From NCBI RefSeq assembly GCF_001563265.1, contig NZ_CP005083.1, positions 1,491,001-1,555,000 on the forward strand: a stretch of 64,000 nt of DNA. Reading direction: 5' to 3'. Position numbers and translations under genes: made by a program. Shown here piece by piece: positions 9,257 to 18,168 of this stretch; positions within the stretch are counted from its first letter, which is position 1; each line of letters starts with the position of its first letter. The DNA is from Sphingobium sp. TKS. Its GTDB lineage: Bacteria > Pseudomonadota > Alphaproteobacteria > Sphingomonadales > Sphingomonadaceae. The notes under the pieces are model-generated. The model was not told the origin of the DNA. It ran no database searches and saw only the letters and a list, made by a program, of their open reading frames with translations.

Positions 9257-10213
9257 TCAAGCCGCCGCCCGCCGCAACCGATCGTTGATCGCCACCCCGA
9301 TCCCCTCATTCGGGATCGGCGCGACGGCAATCCGCTCCGCTGCACTCGCATCCGCCATATGCAGCGCCGCGAACAGATGCGCCGCAGCCTCCCGCATATC
9401 GGCATCCGGGCTCAAATTCACATGACAGGGCATCAACCCGAAGCCGATCAGATATTCGTCCTTCTCGGCCTTCAGCGCATTCAGCCGCACCGGCTTGGAT
9501 GGCGCATAATGGCTTTCCAACTGGCCCGGGGCCTCGATCTTCGCATTTTCCGCGCCCGTCACCACCGGCAGCCGGGTCGCCTCCTCCAGCATCGTCGCCG
9601 TCACCGGCCCTGGCCGCAGCAGCCGGATGCAGTCGCTTTCCGGCGCGACGATAGTCGATTCCAGTCCTTCGCTGGTCGGCCCTTCGTCCAGGATCATGCG
9701 GATCTTGCCGTTGAGGCTCGCCAGCACATGCTCGGCCCGCGTCGGGCTGATCGCGCCGCTGCGATTGGCCGACGGCGCGGCGAGCGGCCGGCCGCTTTCC
9801 CGGATCAGCGCCCGCATCGCCGGATGCGCGGGCAGGCGCAGCGCCACGGTCGGCAATCCCGCCATCACCAGCGGCGACAGCCCGCTATCGGCGCGCACGG
9901 GCAGAACCATGGTCAGCGCGCCGGGCCAGAACCGTTCTGCCAGCTTGTCCGCCACCGGCGAAAAATCCGCCAAACGTCCAGCCATCTCCCTGTCCGCGAC
10001 ATGCACGATCAGCGGATTGAAGCTCGGCCGTCCCTTGGCGGTGTAGATCGCCGCTACCGCATTGGAGTCCGTGGCATCCGCCGCCAGGCCATAGACCGTC
10101 TCGGTCGGCACCGCGACCGGCTCGCCGGCACGGATCAGCAACGCCGCCTCGCGCAGCGCTTCGCTGCCATAGCGGCTTATTCGAGTGGAAAAGACTGGAT
10201 TTGGGATGGTCAC
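9257..10213 (-). CDS. tsaC: L-threonylcarbamoyladenylate synthase, Sua5/TsaC type
   Basis: It makes threonylcarbamoyl-AMP for the t6A37 modification of ANN-decoding tRNAs. The N-terminal YrdC domain shows VPTETVYGLAADA and KGRPSFNPL, and SANRSGAISPT marks the nucleotide site. The protein is 318 residues and carries the extra C-terminal Sua5 domain (linker GQLESHYAPSKPVRL), so it is the longer Sua5 form. I chose the GTG at 10213 (GGGGTC just upstream); an ATG at 10276 would add 21 residues that do not resemble the family. It is divergent from the DUF815 ATPase. Confidence 0.93.
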   Translation of the reverse strand: MTIPNPVFSTRISRYGSEALREAALLIRAGEPVAVPTETVYGLAADATDSNAVAAIYTAKGRPSFNPLIVHVADREMAGRLADFSPVADKLAERFWPGALTMVLPVRADSGLSPLVMAGLPTVALRLPAHPAMRALIRESGRPLAAPSANRSGAISPTRAEHVLASLNGKIRMILDEGPTSEGLESTIVAPESDCIRLLRPGPVTATMLEEATRLPVVTGAENAKIEAPGQLESHYAPSKPVRLNALKAEKDEYLIGFGLMPCHVNLSPDADMREAAAHLFAALHMADASAAERIAVAPIPNEGIGVAINDRLRRAAA

Positions 10214-10323
10214 GACCCCAGCGATATAAGCCCCGATTTCCGGGAGTAAAAGGCCATTGCTACAGAAGAATGACATTGGCGCCGCGCTTGCCCGTCAAGT
10301 GGAGGAGGGCTAAGCGAGGGGCC

Positions 10324-11142
10324 ATGAACGACGCCCTGCTGACCCGCATTGCCGAAGCGCTGGAACGGATCGCGCCGCCGCCCGCTTCCTCCGCCGATCT
10401 GGCCGCTGCGCCCGCCTATGTGTGGAACGGCGCCACGATCCGGGCGGTGGAGGCCTTCGCGCCGGTGGATTACGCCCTGCTGACCGGCATCGACGCGCAG
10501 AAGGAAGCGCTGCTCGAAAACAGCCGCCGCCATGCCGCGGGCCATGCCGCGCATGACGTGCTGCTCTGGGGTGCGCGGGGAACCGGCAAGTCCGCCGTCG
10601 TCGCGGCCGTCGTCGGCAAGCTCCAGGCCGAAGGACAGGACATCGCCCTGCTGCAATGCGCGATCGATGAGCTGGCCAGCCTGCCGCAACTCTTCGCTAT
10701 CCTGCGCGACACGCAGCGGCCCTTCATCCTGTTCCTCGACGATCTGGGCTTCGATGAACATGGCGTGGGGGACGCCCGGTCGCTGCGCTCGTTATTGCAG
10801 GGCGGCACTGCCGCGCGGCCGGCGAATGTCCGGCTCTATGTGACGTCCAACCGCCGCCATATCGTGCCGCGCCACCTGTCGGAACAGGATGACCCGGTCA
10901 ATCCACGCGACGTGGTGGACGACAAGATGGCGCTGTCGGACCGCTTCGGCCTCAGCCTGGGTTTCCATGCGATCGATCAGGACGCCTATGTCGCCATCGT
11001 CAGCGGCTATGCGGCCAGTCTCGGTCTCAGTTTCGAGCCGCTGGATGCCATCCAATGGGCAACCCAGCGCGGCAGCCGCTCAGGCCGCGTCGCCTGGCAA
11101 TATGTGGTGGAACTGGCCGGACGGAATGGGGTGACGATATAG
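10324..11142 (+). CDS. DUF815 family P-loop ATPase
   Basis: A 272-residue AAA-like ATPase of the DUF815 family. It has Walker A GARGTGKS at 83-90, Walker B FILFLDDLGFD, and a sensor-like RLYVTSNRRHIVPRH, followed by MALSDRFGLSLGFHAID. Family members are widespread in alphaproteobacteria, and the molecular role is not established. The ATG at 10324 is chosen because the frame upstream overlaps the divergent tsaC promoter region. Confidence 0.85.
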   Translation: MNDALLTRIAEALERIAPPPASSADLAAAPAYVWNGATIRAVEAFAPVDYALLTGIDAQKEALLENSRRHAAGHAAHDVLLWGARGTGKSAVVAAVVGKLQAEGQDIALLQCAIDELASLPQLFAILRDTQRPFILFLDDLGFDEHGVGDARSLRSLLQGGTAARPANVRLYVTSNRRHIVPRHLSEQDDPVNPRDVVDDKMALSDRFGLSLGFHAIDQDAYVAIVSGYAASLGLSFEPLDAIQWATQRGSRSGRVAWQYVVELAGRNGVTI

Positions 11143-11182
11143 CGTCCGGAATATGCTGCCGCCTTGGTAGGAATATCCCCTG

Positions 11183-12511
11183 TCAATTGCTCCGCGTCAC
11201 CCGCCAGACGACGCCGCCCACATCGTCGCTCACCAGCAACGCGCCCTTGGCATCCGCCGTCACGTCCACGGGCCGCCCATGGGCCTCACCCTTGGTCCCC
11301 AGAAAATCTGTCAGCACGTCGACCGGCTTGGCCTTGCCCGCCTCGCCATCGTCGCCAAAGGGCACGAACACGACCTTATATCCTGACATCGGCTTGCGGT
11401 TCCAACTGCCGTGCAGCCCGACAAAGGCGCCGTTGCCATAGGGGGCGCCCAGCGAAACCTTGTCGGCAAAGCTGAGCCCCAGCGGCGCTACATGATTGCC
11501 CAGCGAATAATCGGGCCGCTTGGTATATTCGCGGATTTCCGGCCTTTGCGGCTGGACTCGGCGATCCTCATAACCACCCCAATAATTCCACGGCCAACCG
11601 TAGAAGGCGCCGAATTCGACCCGCGTCAGATAATCGGGGACGAGATCGCTGCCCAGCATGTCGCGTTCATTCACCACGCCCCAAAGCGCGCCGCTCTTGG
11701 GCTCAAAAGCCAGTCCCACGGGATTGCGCAGGCCCGAAGCATAGATGCGATAGGCGCCGGTATTGGGATTGATCTCCAGCACGGCGGCGCGATTGGCCTC
11801 CGTTTCCAGATCATTTTCCCCGATATTGCTGTTGGAGCCGACACCGACATAGAGCAGCCCCTGTGGACTGGCGACCAGGCTGCGCGTCCAATGCATGTTG
11901 GGCGCCTGCGCCGGCAGGCTCAGTATCTTGCGCCCCTTGGCGGTGATCTTGGTATCGCCTTCCTTGTACGGAAAGGCCATCAACGCATCGGTATTGGCGA
12001 CGTAGAGCGTGTCACCGACCAGCGCCATGCCATAGGGCGAATGCAGCCCCGTCAGGAAAGCCGTCTTCGTCTCAGCCCGCCCGTCGCCATCGGCGTCGCG
12101 CAGCAGGGTGATGCGGTTCGCGGAAGGCACGCCGGCCCCCGCCTTGTCCATCAGATAGTTCATCACCCGGTTGACGATGCCGCCGGTCGGCCGCGTGGGA
12201 CTGTTGGTTTCCGCCACCAGTACATCGCCATTGGGCAGGCGCAGCAATGAGCGGGGATGGTCCAGCCCATCGGCAAAGCGATCGACGCTCAGCCCCTTTG
12301 CGGGGACCGGCTTTTCGCTACCCTTCCACGGCACGGCATCCGCGACATTCATCGTCGGGATCATTTCGCTGCGCGGGCTGGTGAAGACGGGTTCCTTCCC
12401 CACATCCGCGCCGACGGGAAGCTGTGCCTTATCCCCCTGCGCGAAGTAGAAGAAAAGGCCGCCGAGAATGACCAGGGTGAGGAGGGTGAGCGCGATCAGA
12501 TGCTTCTTCAT
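11183..12511 (-). CDS. PQQ-dependent sugar dehydrogenase / L-sorbosone dehydrogenase-like protein
   Basis: A 442-residue exported or membrane-anchored six-bladed beta-propeller of the glucose/sorbosone dehydrogenase family. The N-terminal hydrophobic segment (residues about 5-24, LIALTLLTLVILGGLFFYFA) is a signal or anchor. Family blocks visible are PRSLLRLPNGDVLVAET, SPYGMALVGDTLYVANTD, SGLRNPVGLAFEP and HGSWNRKPMSGYKV. It would oxidise a sugar or aldehyde in the periplasm using PQQ; no PQQ biosynthesis genes are in the window, so the real cofactor and substrate remain open. It is followed downstream by nothing co-directional. Confidence 0.85.
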   Translation of the reverse strand: MKKHLIALTLLTLVILGGLFFYFAQGDKAQLPVGADVGKEPVFTSPRSEMIPTMNVADAVPWKGSEKPVPAKGLSVDRFADGLDHPRSLLRLPNGDVLVAETNSPTRPTGGIVNRVMNYLMDKAGAGVPSANRITLLRDADGDGRAETKTAFLTGLHSPYGMALVGDTLYVANTDALMAFPYKEGDTKITAKGRKILSLPAQAPNMHWTRSLVASPQGLLYVGVGSNSNIGENDLETEANRAAVLEINPNTGAYRIYASGLRNPVGLAFEPKSGALWGVVNERDMLGSDLVPDYLTRVEFGAFYGWPWNYWGGYEDRRVQPQRPEIREYTKRPDYSLGNHVAPLGLSFADKVSLGAPYGNGAFVGLHGSWNRKPMSGYKVVFVPFGDDGEAGKAKPVDVLTDFLGTKGEAHGRPVDVTADAKGALLVSDDVGGVVWRVTRSN

Positions 12512-12570
12512 GGTCCCCGTTTATGCTGGCCCCTTTATGCTGGCAAGGCGCGCAAGTGCCCGGCGCGAAG

Positions 12571-12744
12571 CTATTTTCCCCGATCGAACAGCCACAGCAG
12601 GACGGCGATCACAATGCCCAGCGCCGTGCCCGCCAACAGGCCAGCGCTCGGCTGGCCCATCAGGCCGCCCAGGATTGTGCCGCCCAAAATGGTGAGCGCC
12701 AAAATGGCGCCTGCGCCGATCGGTTCTTTTCTGGCCTTGGTCAT
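12571..12744 (-). CDS. Small two-helix membrane protein
   Basis: A 57-residue protein, MTKARKEPIGAGAILAL..., with two predicted transmembrane helices (about 10-28 and 34-52) separated by a short GQPSAG turn, ending RGK. No family is recognised. The start is the ATG complement at 12742-12744; a longer frame upstream has no hydrophobic or conserved character. It lies 59 bp upstream of the sugar dehydrogenase and may be co-transcribed with it. Confidence 0.6.
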   Translation of the reverse strand: MTKARKEPIGAGAILALTILGGTILGGLMGQPSAGLLAGTALGIVIAVLLWLFDRGK

Positions 12745-12804
12745 TGGCCGTTCCTTGCCACGGGCGGGGATGCATGGCCAGAGCTTTCCCGTCTGCGCCG
12801 TTTC

Positions 12805-12822
12805 GGGACAGGCCTGTCCCGC
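12805..12822. promoter_or_regulatory. 18-bp perfect palindrome, possible operator
   Basis: CGGGACAGGCCTGTCCCG is a perfect two-fold symmetric sequence with no loop, in the 222-bp gap between the divergent small membrane-protein gene (12744) and the hypothetical gene at 12967. Symmetry and position suit a dimeric repressor site; no cognate regulator is identified. Confidence 0.4.
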
Positions 12823-12966
12823 CACGGGATGATTGTGTCAGCCTGGGACTTGGCTAACCCGCTGTTCACCCTTGTAGGCCGCGCCCGCGCGTCGATGGCC
12901 GGAACTGGTATGGCGATTGAACCGCTGCCCCTACCGTTCAGGGTGGGGACTTTGGGGGGCCAGGTC

Positions 12967-13176
12967 ATGAATATGCCATATCTTTCGGATCGAAAGAGCT
13001 ATGAGGACGCGGCTGAATTGATGTCGCTGTTCGGTGACAATGCGGGCTATGAGGCCGCGGCGCGCGCCGATCGCAGCCGGGATGTAGGCAATCATATCCG
13101 CTTCTGTCACTGGCGGCAGATCGAGCGGCTCATCGTGCTGCTCACCCATGAGGGGCCGCTTGGCACCATTCATTGA
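12967..13176 (+). CDS. Conserved-looking small hypothetical protein
   Basis: A 69-residue protein, MNMPYLSDRKSYEDAAELMS..., ending HEGPLGTIH. The stretch GNHIRFCHWRQIERLIVLLT looks like a buried helix. The sequence has balanced composition and GC-rich third positions, so I treat it as real, but I do not recognise a family. The ATG at 12967 follows GGGGGGCCAGG; an upstream in-frame ATG at 12910 would add 19 residues. Confidence 0.6.
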   Translation: MNMPYLSDRKSYEDAAELMSLFGDNAGYEAAARADRSRDVGNHIRFCHWRQIERLIVLLTHEGPLGTIH

Positions 13177-13198
13177 GCGATTTGGCCCGACCCTCACC

Positions 13199-13229
13199 CG
13201 TCATGCCGGAACAGGTTCAGCATGACGGA
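13199..13229. repeat. Short inverted repeat
   Basis: CCGTCATGCCGGAAC then AGGTTC then AGCATGACGG, between the convergent hypothetical gene and argC. CGTCATGCC resembles the arms of the repeat at 50317-50398. It may act as a weak bidirectional terminator. Confidence 0.55.
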
Positions 13230-13252
13230 AGGGGCGTGGATCGTTGTTGTGC

Positions 13253-14197
13253 CTAAAGCCGCAGTCCGGCCGTCTCCGGCAACCCGGCGAGGATGTTGAG
13301 ATTCTGCACCGCGGCCCCCGCCGCGCCCTTGCCCAGATTGTCGAGCGCCGCGATCAGCCGCGCTTGACCTGTCGCTTCATTGCCAAAGACGAACAAGGCC
13401 AGCCGGTCGGTCGCGCCGACATGCTCCAGCCGCACCTGCCCCATGGCCGCGCTGTCCTCCGCCGACGCCACGCTGACGATCGGTGACCCCGCATAGGCCG
13501 CCGCCAGCGTCCTTTGCACATCCGCCACCGAAGGCGCGCCTGGCATGGCCCGCAATTGCAAAGGCACCTCGACGATCATGCCGCGATAGGCGCTCGCCAC
13601 GGCCGGCGCGAACAGGGGAGGGTGCTGCAAGCCAGAATAGCGCAGCATTTCCGGCCCATGCTTATGCGTCAGCCCTAGCCCGTAGGGCCGAAAAGCGCTC
13701 GGCGCGCCTTCTGCGCCCTCATATTCCGCGATCATCGACTTGCCGCCGCCCGAATAGCCCGATGCGCCCGACACCGTCACCGGCCAGTCTGCCGGCAGCA
13801 AGCCTGCCAGCACCAGCGGCCGCACCAGCGCCAGAAAGCCGGTCGGCCAGCATCCGGGATTGGCGACGAAGCGGGCATTGGCGAGCCTCTCCCGATGGCC
13901 TGGCTCCAGTTCGGCAAAGCCATAGGTCCAGCCGTCAGCAACGCGATGCGCGGTCGACGCGTCGATCACCCGAGTCCGGTCATTGTCGATCAGCGCCACA
14001 GCCTCCCGCGCCGCATCGTCAGGCAGGCAGAGGATAACGATATCCGCCGCGTTCAGCGCATCCCGGCGCGCCGCCGCATCCTTCCGCCTGTCCGCGTCCA
14101 GCGTGATGATCGACAATTCCGGGCGGCCCGCCAGCCGCTCGTTTATTTCCAAACCCGTAGTTCCGACGCCGCCGTCGATGAAAATCCGATGTGTCAT
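13253..14197 (-). CDS. argC: N-acetyl-gamma-glutamyl-phosphate reductase, type 2
   Basis: This enzyme catalyses the third step of arginine synthesis, NADPH-dependent reduction of acetylglutamyl phosphate. The 314-residue length and the sequence from IFIDGGVGTTGLEI fit the short type 2 ArgC. The catalytic cysteine is C116 in ANPGCWPTGF; SGASGYSGGGKSMI and GLTHKHGPEM follow. The start codon ATG overlaps the stop of the NlpC/P60 gene (ATGA at 14194-14197), so translation is probably coupled. The gene order MarR, NlpC/P60, argC is unusual, since no other arg gene is adjacent. Confidence 0.93.
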   Translation of the reverse strand: MTHRIFIDGGVGTTGLEINERLAGRPELSIITLDADRRKDAAARRDALNAADIVILCLPDDAAREAVALIDNDRTRVIDASTAHRVADGWTYGFAELEPGHRERLANARFVANPGCWPTGFLALVRPLVLAGLLPADWPVTVSGASGYSGGGKSMIAEYEGAEGAPSAFRPYGLGLTHKHGPEMLRYSGLQHPPLFAPAVASAYRGMIVEVPLQLRAMPGAPSVADVQRTLAAAYAGSPIVSVASAEDSAAMGQVRLEHVGATDRLALFVFGNEATGQARLIAALDNLGKGAAGAAVQNLNILAGLPETAGLRL

Positions 14198-15102
14198 GTG
14201 CCGATTCTCCGCCGCGCCGATATGGGTTCCGCATGATCCGCCGCCAATCGTCCGACGACGTCGGCCAGAGGCTCGATCACCACGCTCATCCAATAGGCGT
14301 TGGCATGCAATAAATGGTCGCCGTCGGTCATGAGGCCGACATGGCCCGGAAAAAACACGAAGTCTCCTCGTCGGAGCGGCGCGTCAGGCGCGATCGGGGA
14401 GCCGATCCCCTCGCGCTGCAGATCGGTGTCGCGCGGCACCTTGATCCCGCACTGGCCGAGCGCGACCTGCACCAGCCCCGAACAGTCGACGCCGCGATGG
14501 CCGCGCCCACCCCAGACATAGGGCTGGCCAAGATAGCGCTCCGCCGCCGTGACCCAATCGCTTTCGAGCGCGTCGATCGCCGCGACATGGCGCTTGTGCA
14601 CATAGCCGTCGGCGCAGGCGAAGAAATCGCCCTCCGCCTCCGCCGCGAATTGCGCGCCGCGTGGCCAGTAATCGGCAATGGGCGATTTGATGTCGGCTGT
14701 GCTGAACAGCGGGGCGGTGCCGGTGATGACCCGGCTGTTGACGACTTCCCGCGCATCCAGCGCCTCCCGCCGGACATAGCCGACATAGCCATCATGCCCG
14801 CAAAAGCCCCAGGCCCAGTCCGCCGTCACGTCCAGCGCATGGAAGCTCTCGCCGCGCAGCAATTCGCTGACCGCCTGCGCCTTGGGCGTGTCGCTGGCCA
14901 GCACCGGAGCGCCGGCTGCCACGCAGGTCAGTTCGACCGCGCGGGCATAATGGGCGGAAAACAGCACCCCGGCGAGCGCCAGATCAGCGAGGTCTCCGCG
15001 CGCCGCATGGATGCGCGTGTCGAGCTTGACCGACCGGCCATCCAGCTTGAAGCGGATAGGTTCAGGCGGAGCGTTCCGCGTGGGAGAGGTTGAGGCGTTC
15101 AT
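14194..15102 (-). CDS. NlpC/P60 family cell-wall endopeptidase (SH3-like plus NlpC/P60)
   Basis: A 302-residue cysteine peptidase likely to cleave peptidoglycan stem peptides. The N-terminal half (about 50-125, with CGHDGYVGYVRR) resembles bacterial SH3 domains. The C-terminal NlpC/P60 domain starts near 185 with LGQPYVWGGRG, catalytic Cys207 in VDCSGLVQ, His254 in GHVGLM and a third polar residue, His266. No signal peptide is visible, so export is unclear. The start at 15102 overlaps the 3' end of the marR gene. It ends overlapping the argC start. Confidence 0.85.
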   Translation of the reverse strand: MNASTSPTRNAPPEPIRFKLDGRSVKLDTRIHAARGDLADLALAGVLFSAHYARAVELTCVAAGAPVLASDTPKAQAVSELLRGESFHALDVTADWAWGFCGHDGYVGYVRREALDAREVVNSRVITGTAPLFSTADIKSPIADYWPRGAQFAAEAEGDFFACADGYVHKRHVAAIDALESDWVTAAERYLGQPYVWGGRGHRGVDCSGLVQVALGQCGIKVPRDTDLQREGIGSPIAPDAPLRRGDFVFFPGHVGLMTDGDHLLHANAYWMSVVIEPLADVVGRLAADHAEPISARRRIGT

Positions 15103-15469
15103 CGCGGCCGGTTCCTGCGATGAAATGGTGAAAGGCGTCAAGAAATTCCGCCCCTTTTGGCGTCCGGGTGATGAAAATATTGCGCCGGTCGGTGGAGTCC
15201 CGTTCCCGGCGCAGATAACCCAGCGCCGATAATTTGTTCAGCGCGCGGGTAATCACCGGCTTGGAGACGTTCAGCGCCTCCGCGAGTCCCCGCACCGTAT
15301 GCGGCCCCGCGCCGATATAGACCGTCAGCATCAGGGCCATTTGCCGATTGGTGAGATCAGGCTTGCCCGACCGCACATAATCGACCAGCGTGCGCATCCA
15401 TTGGCCGAGCGGCTTGAGGCCGGGCCGGTTCAATTCTGCGGCTTCATTCTGTGCAGATTGGGCATCCAT
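15062..15469 (-). CDS. MarR family winged-helix transcriptional regulator
   Basis: A 135-residue MarR-type repressor or activator. The winged helix is visible as TVRGLAEALNVSKPVITRAL (recognition helix) followed by the wing LRRERDSTDRRNIFITRTPKG, with the classic DxRDRR-type signature replaced by DSTDRRN. It heads the MarR-NlpC/P60-argC operon and overlaps the next gene by 41 bp. It may autoregulate the operon; the ligand is unknown. Confidence 0.88.
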   Translation of the reverse strand: MDAQSAQNEAAELNRPGLKPLGQWMRTLVDYVRSGKPDLTNRQMALMLTVYIGAGPHTVRGLAEALNVSKPVITRALNKLSALGYLRRERDSTDRRNIFITRTPKGAEFLDAFHHFIAGTGRDERLNLSHAERSA

Positions 15470-15530
15470 GCACCCCTAACGCATAATAGCCAATCCGGTT
15501 GCGTAACGGCCCGCCAAAACCGCTTTCTTT

Positions 15531-16928
15531 TTACTTTTTATGGCCATAGCGCCCCTGCAGCACGTGAAAGGCCGCACGCAGCCCCAGCGCTTCGCCGCCC
15601 TTGGGCCGTCCCGGCCGCGAAGAGGGGCGCCAGGCGAAGGTGTCCAGATGCACCCAAGGCGTGTTTTCAGGCACGAAGCGCTTGAGGAACAGGGCCGCCG
15701 TGATCGCGCCCGCAAAGCCGCCTTCGCCCGCATTGTTGATGTCCGCCACGTCCGATTTCAGCATCTCGGCATAGCCGTCCCACAGCGGCAGGCGCCAGGT
15801 CGGATCGTCGACCACGCCGCCTGCGGCATCCATTTCCCCGGCCAGCGCATCGTCGTTGGTGAAGAGGGCGGGAAGGTCCGGCCCCACCGCCACTCGCGCC
15901 GCGCCGGTCAGCGTCGCATAGTCGATGATGAGGTCCGGCTTGTCCTCGCCCGCCAGCGTTAGCGCATCGCCCAGCACCAGCCGCCCTTCGGCATCGGTAT
16001 TGCCGATCTCGACCGTCAGCCCCTTGCGCGACTGCAATATGTCGCCGGGCCGGAAGGCATTGCCCGAAACCGCATTTTCCGCCGCCGGGATCAGCAGGTG
16101 CAGCCTGACCGGCAGGCGCGAACCCATGATCAGTTGCGCCAGTGCCAGTGCGTGGGCCGCGCCGCCCATATCCTTTTTCATCAGGCGCATGGCTGAGGAT
16201 GGCTTGATGTCGAGCCCGCCGCTGTCGAAGCAGATGCCTTTGCCGACAATGGCGATTTTCGGATGTTTGGGGTCGCCCCAGCGCAATTCGATCAGCCGTG
16301 GCGCGAAGCTCTTGTCCGCCGCTTTGCCGACCGCGTGGATCATGGGGAAGCCCTGCTCCAGCGCGTCGCCCTTCGTCACCTTGCATTCGGCATCGAAGCG
16401 TTCCGCCACCTTGCGCGCCGCTGCTTCCAGATCGCCCGGCCCCATGTCGGCGGCGGGCGTGTTGACCAGATCGCGCACCAACGCCACCGCTTCGGCCAGC
16501 CGCGTCGCCGCCTCGATCTGCGCCACCTCGCTGGTCAGCAGCACGCGGACGCCGGAGCCATTCTCCTCCTTGCGATAGCGGTCGAAACGATATTGCGCGG
16601 TCAGCCATCCCAGCATGGCTGGACCCGCTATTCCCTCTGCCAGCCGGTACATGCCTTCGGGCAATGCTTCGGCCAGTTTGGCAAGGCACCATGGCCCCAG
16701 CTTTTCGCAGGATGCGACTCCTGCGATCACGGACCAATCCGCCGGATCGTCGCCGGGCAAAATGGCATGTTCATGCGCCTTGCCCTTGAATTTCTGCGCC
16801 GCGACCAGCGTTCGCACCCGTTCCGGCTGGCTCGCGAGCCACGCCTCCAGGCCTTGCGCATCGATGATCCGGATCGATCGGGCGGGTTGATTGTTGTCGG
16901 CTTTGAGCAGGTCGGAAAAATCAGTCAT
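15531..16928 (-). CDS. Leucyl aminopeptidase family (M17) metallopeptidase
   Basis: A 465-residue cytosolic aminopeptidase of the M17 (PepA-like) family, removing N-terminal residues with two zinc or manganese ions. The catalytic C-terminal domain carries VGKGICFDSGGLDIKPS and the family signature NTDAEGRLVLGDAL, both with their metal-binding Asp/Glu residues, plus DYATLTGAARVAVG. The N-terminal domain is divergent from PepA, as in the alphaproteobacterial PepB/PepA-like group. The start is the ATG complement at 16926-16928. The promoter region is shared with the divergent gene at 17070. Confidence 0.9.
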   Translation of the reverse strand: MTDFSDLLKADNNQPARSIRIIDAQGLEAWLASQPERVRTLVAAQKFKGKAHEHAILPGDDPADWSVIAGVASCEKLGPWCLAKLAEALPEGMYRLAEGIAGPAMLGWLTAQYRFDRYRKEENGSGVRVLLTSEVAQIEAATRLAEAVALVRDLVNTPAADMGPGDLEAAARKVAERFDAECKVTKGDALEQGFPMIHAVGKAADKSFAPRLIELRWGDPKHPKIAIVGKGICFDSGGLDIKPSSAMRLMKKDMGGAAHALALAQLIMGSRLPVRLHLLIPAAENAVSGNAFRPGDILQSRKGLTVEIGNTDAEGRLVLGDALTLAGEDKPDLIIDYATLTGAARVAVGPDLPALFTNDDALAGEMDAAGGVVDDPTWRLPLWDGYAEMLKSDVADINNAGEGGFAGAITAALFLKRFVPENTPWVHLDTFAWRPSSRPGRPKGGEALGLRAAFHVLQGRYGHKK

Positions 16929-17069
16929 GACGCACCTGTTTTGAAGAAAGGCGGCCGGGATGAAAAGCGCAATTTTTCGTCGCCTCCGCGCCTCCTTCGA
17001 CCGCGCTATCATTTGCGTTGAACGGTCCGCAGGCATAGATTGAACGCAGCTACAATAAGGAGAGATGTG

Positions 17070-17273
17070 ATGATGCACACCGACGATGGCAGGCTCCAGG
17101 CTCTTCGCGCCCGTGCCTATGCGCTGGCGGAAGGCGGGCGCTTCGATGGAGCGCATGCGGTGGAGCAGGCGTTGATCGCGGAAGGTTGGCCCAATGCGGG
17201 CGCTGCGCTCCAGAGCAGCTATACGCGCAAGGCGATCAGCGAACGGTGCATGGCGGCAACCAAGACCCACTGA
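17070..17273 (+). CDS. Small hypothetical protein translationally coupled to a lipoprotein gene
   Basis: A 67-residue protein, MMHTDDGRLQALRARAYALA..., ending CMAATKTH. An excellent ribosome site AAGGAGAG (17057-17064) fixes the start at 17070. It looks helical and soluble, and I do not recognise a family. Its stop TGA shares one base with the ATG of the downstream lipoprotein, so the two are coupled. Confidence 0.75.
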   Translation: MMHTDDGRLQALRARAYALAEGGRFDGAHAVEQALIAEGWPNAGAALQSSYTRKAISERCMAATKTH

Positions 17274-18118
17274 TGCGGCGCGGCCAGGGGAGGGGACAAG
17301 CGGGACCGCTGTTTGTGGCGGGGTTGTTGCTTGGCGCGTGCTCGGCAGCCAAGGATGCGGACAATGCGATGGCGACCGGCAATGATGTCGTCGCCAGCAA
17401 TTTCGCCAACCGCATGTCCGGCCAACCTGAACCGCCCCTGCCCGCCAAGCCGTTCGAGCAGAAGGAAAAGACCGATCTGCTGGAGTTCGCCTACGGCTAT
17501 CCCGCCCAGGCGGCGCAGATTCCCGCTTTGGTCGAAAAATTCGGCAACACGCTCAAGGTCAATAAGTCCGATGCGTTGAAAATGGCGCGCGAAGATCAGA
17601 AGGCGGCCAAGGCTTCGAGCTTTCCGTTCCATGCCCACGCCCTCGAAACCCATTGGACCGTGACCGCCGACACCCCGCGCTTCCTGGCGCTGGAATCGGA
17701 AAGCTATGTCTATACTGGCGGCGCTCATGGCATGACCGGCTATGACGCCCTGCTGTGGGACAAGGACCGCAAGCGCGAAACGGCGGTGGAGGCGCTTATG
17801 ACATCGCCAACCGCCTTTGCCGCCGCCATTCATGACCGTTTCTGCGAGGCGCTCGACAAGGCGCGGGCCGAAAAGAGGGGCGAGCCGGTGAAGCGCAGCG
17901 ATGATGACGACTTCACCAAATGCATCGATCCGATGAAGCAGGTGCTGGTGCCCACGTCAAAGGACGGCAAGCTGATCGACAGCGTCACCGTGGTCATCGG
18001 CCCCTACAGCGCCGGTCCCTATGCCGAGGGCAGCTACGACATTGCGCTGCCCGTCGACGCGGCAATGCGCAAGGCGATCAAGACCGAGTATCAGGACGCT
18101 TTCGTCGCAGCAGAATGA
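17273..18118 (+). CDS. Lipoprotein with DUF4163/DUF3298 (RsiV/PdaC-like) region
   Basis: A 281-residue lipoprotein. A lipobox LLLGAC (Cys23) ends the signal peptide, followed by a long mature region. The segment ESYVYTGGAHGMTGYDALLWD is characteristic of the DUF4163/DUF3298 architecture found in RsiV-like and PdaC-like proteins, and SYDIALPVD near the end also fits. Such domains bind or respond to cell-wall-related ligands, but no enzymatic role is claimed. The start codon overlaps the stop of the preceding small gene (TGATG). It was probably acquired with no further operon partner. Confidence 0.75.
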   Translation: MRRGQGRGQAGPLFVAGLLLGACSAAKDADNAMATGNDVVASNFANRMSGQPEPPLPAKPFEQKEKTDLLEFAYGYPAQAAQIPALVEKFGNTLKVNKSDALKMAREDQKAAKASSFPFHAHALETHWTVTADTPRFLALESESYVYTGGAHGMTGYDALLWDKDRKRETAVEALMTSPTAFAAAIHDRFCEALDKARAEKRGEPVKRSDDDDFTKCIDPMKQVLVPTSKDGKLIDSVTVVIGPYSAGPYAEGSYDIALPVDAAMRKAIKTEYQDAFVAAE

Positions 18119-18136
18119 TGCTGCCCCGCAATGCAC

Positions 18137-18162
18137 CGTGTTCCTGCCTTCGCAGGAGCACG
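18137..18162. repeat. Dispersed palindrome, family A (half copy)
   Basis: CCGTGTTCCTGCC-TTCGCAGGAGCACG, between the convergent lipoprotein and rimO genes. Its placement would let it act as a bidirectional transcription stop. Confidence 0.75.
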
Positions 18163-18168
18163 AAATGC

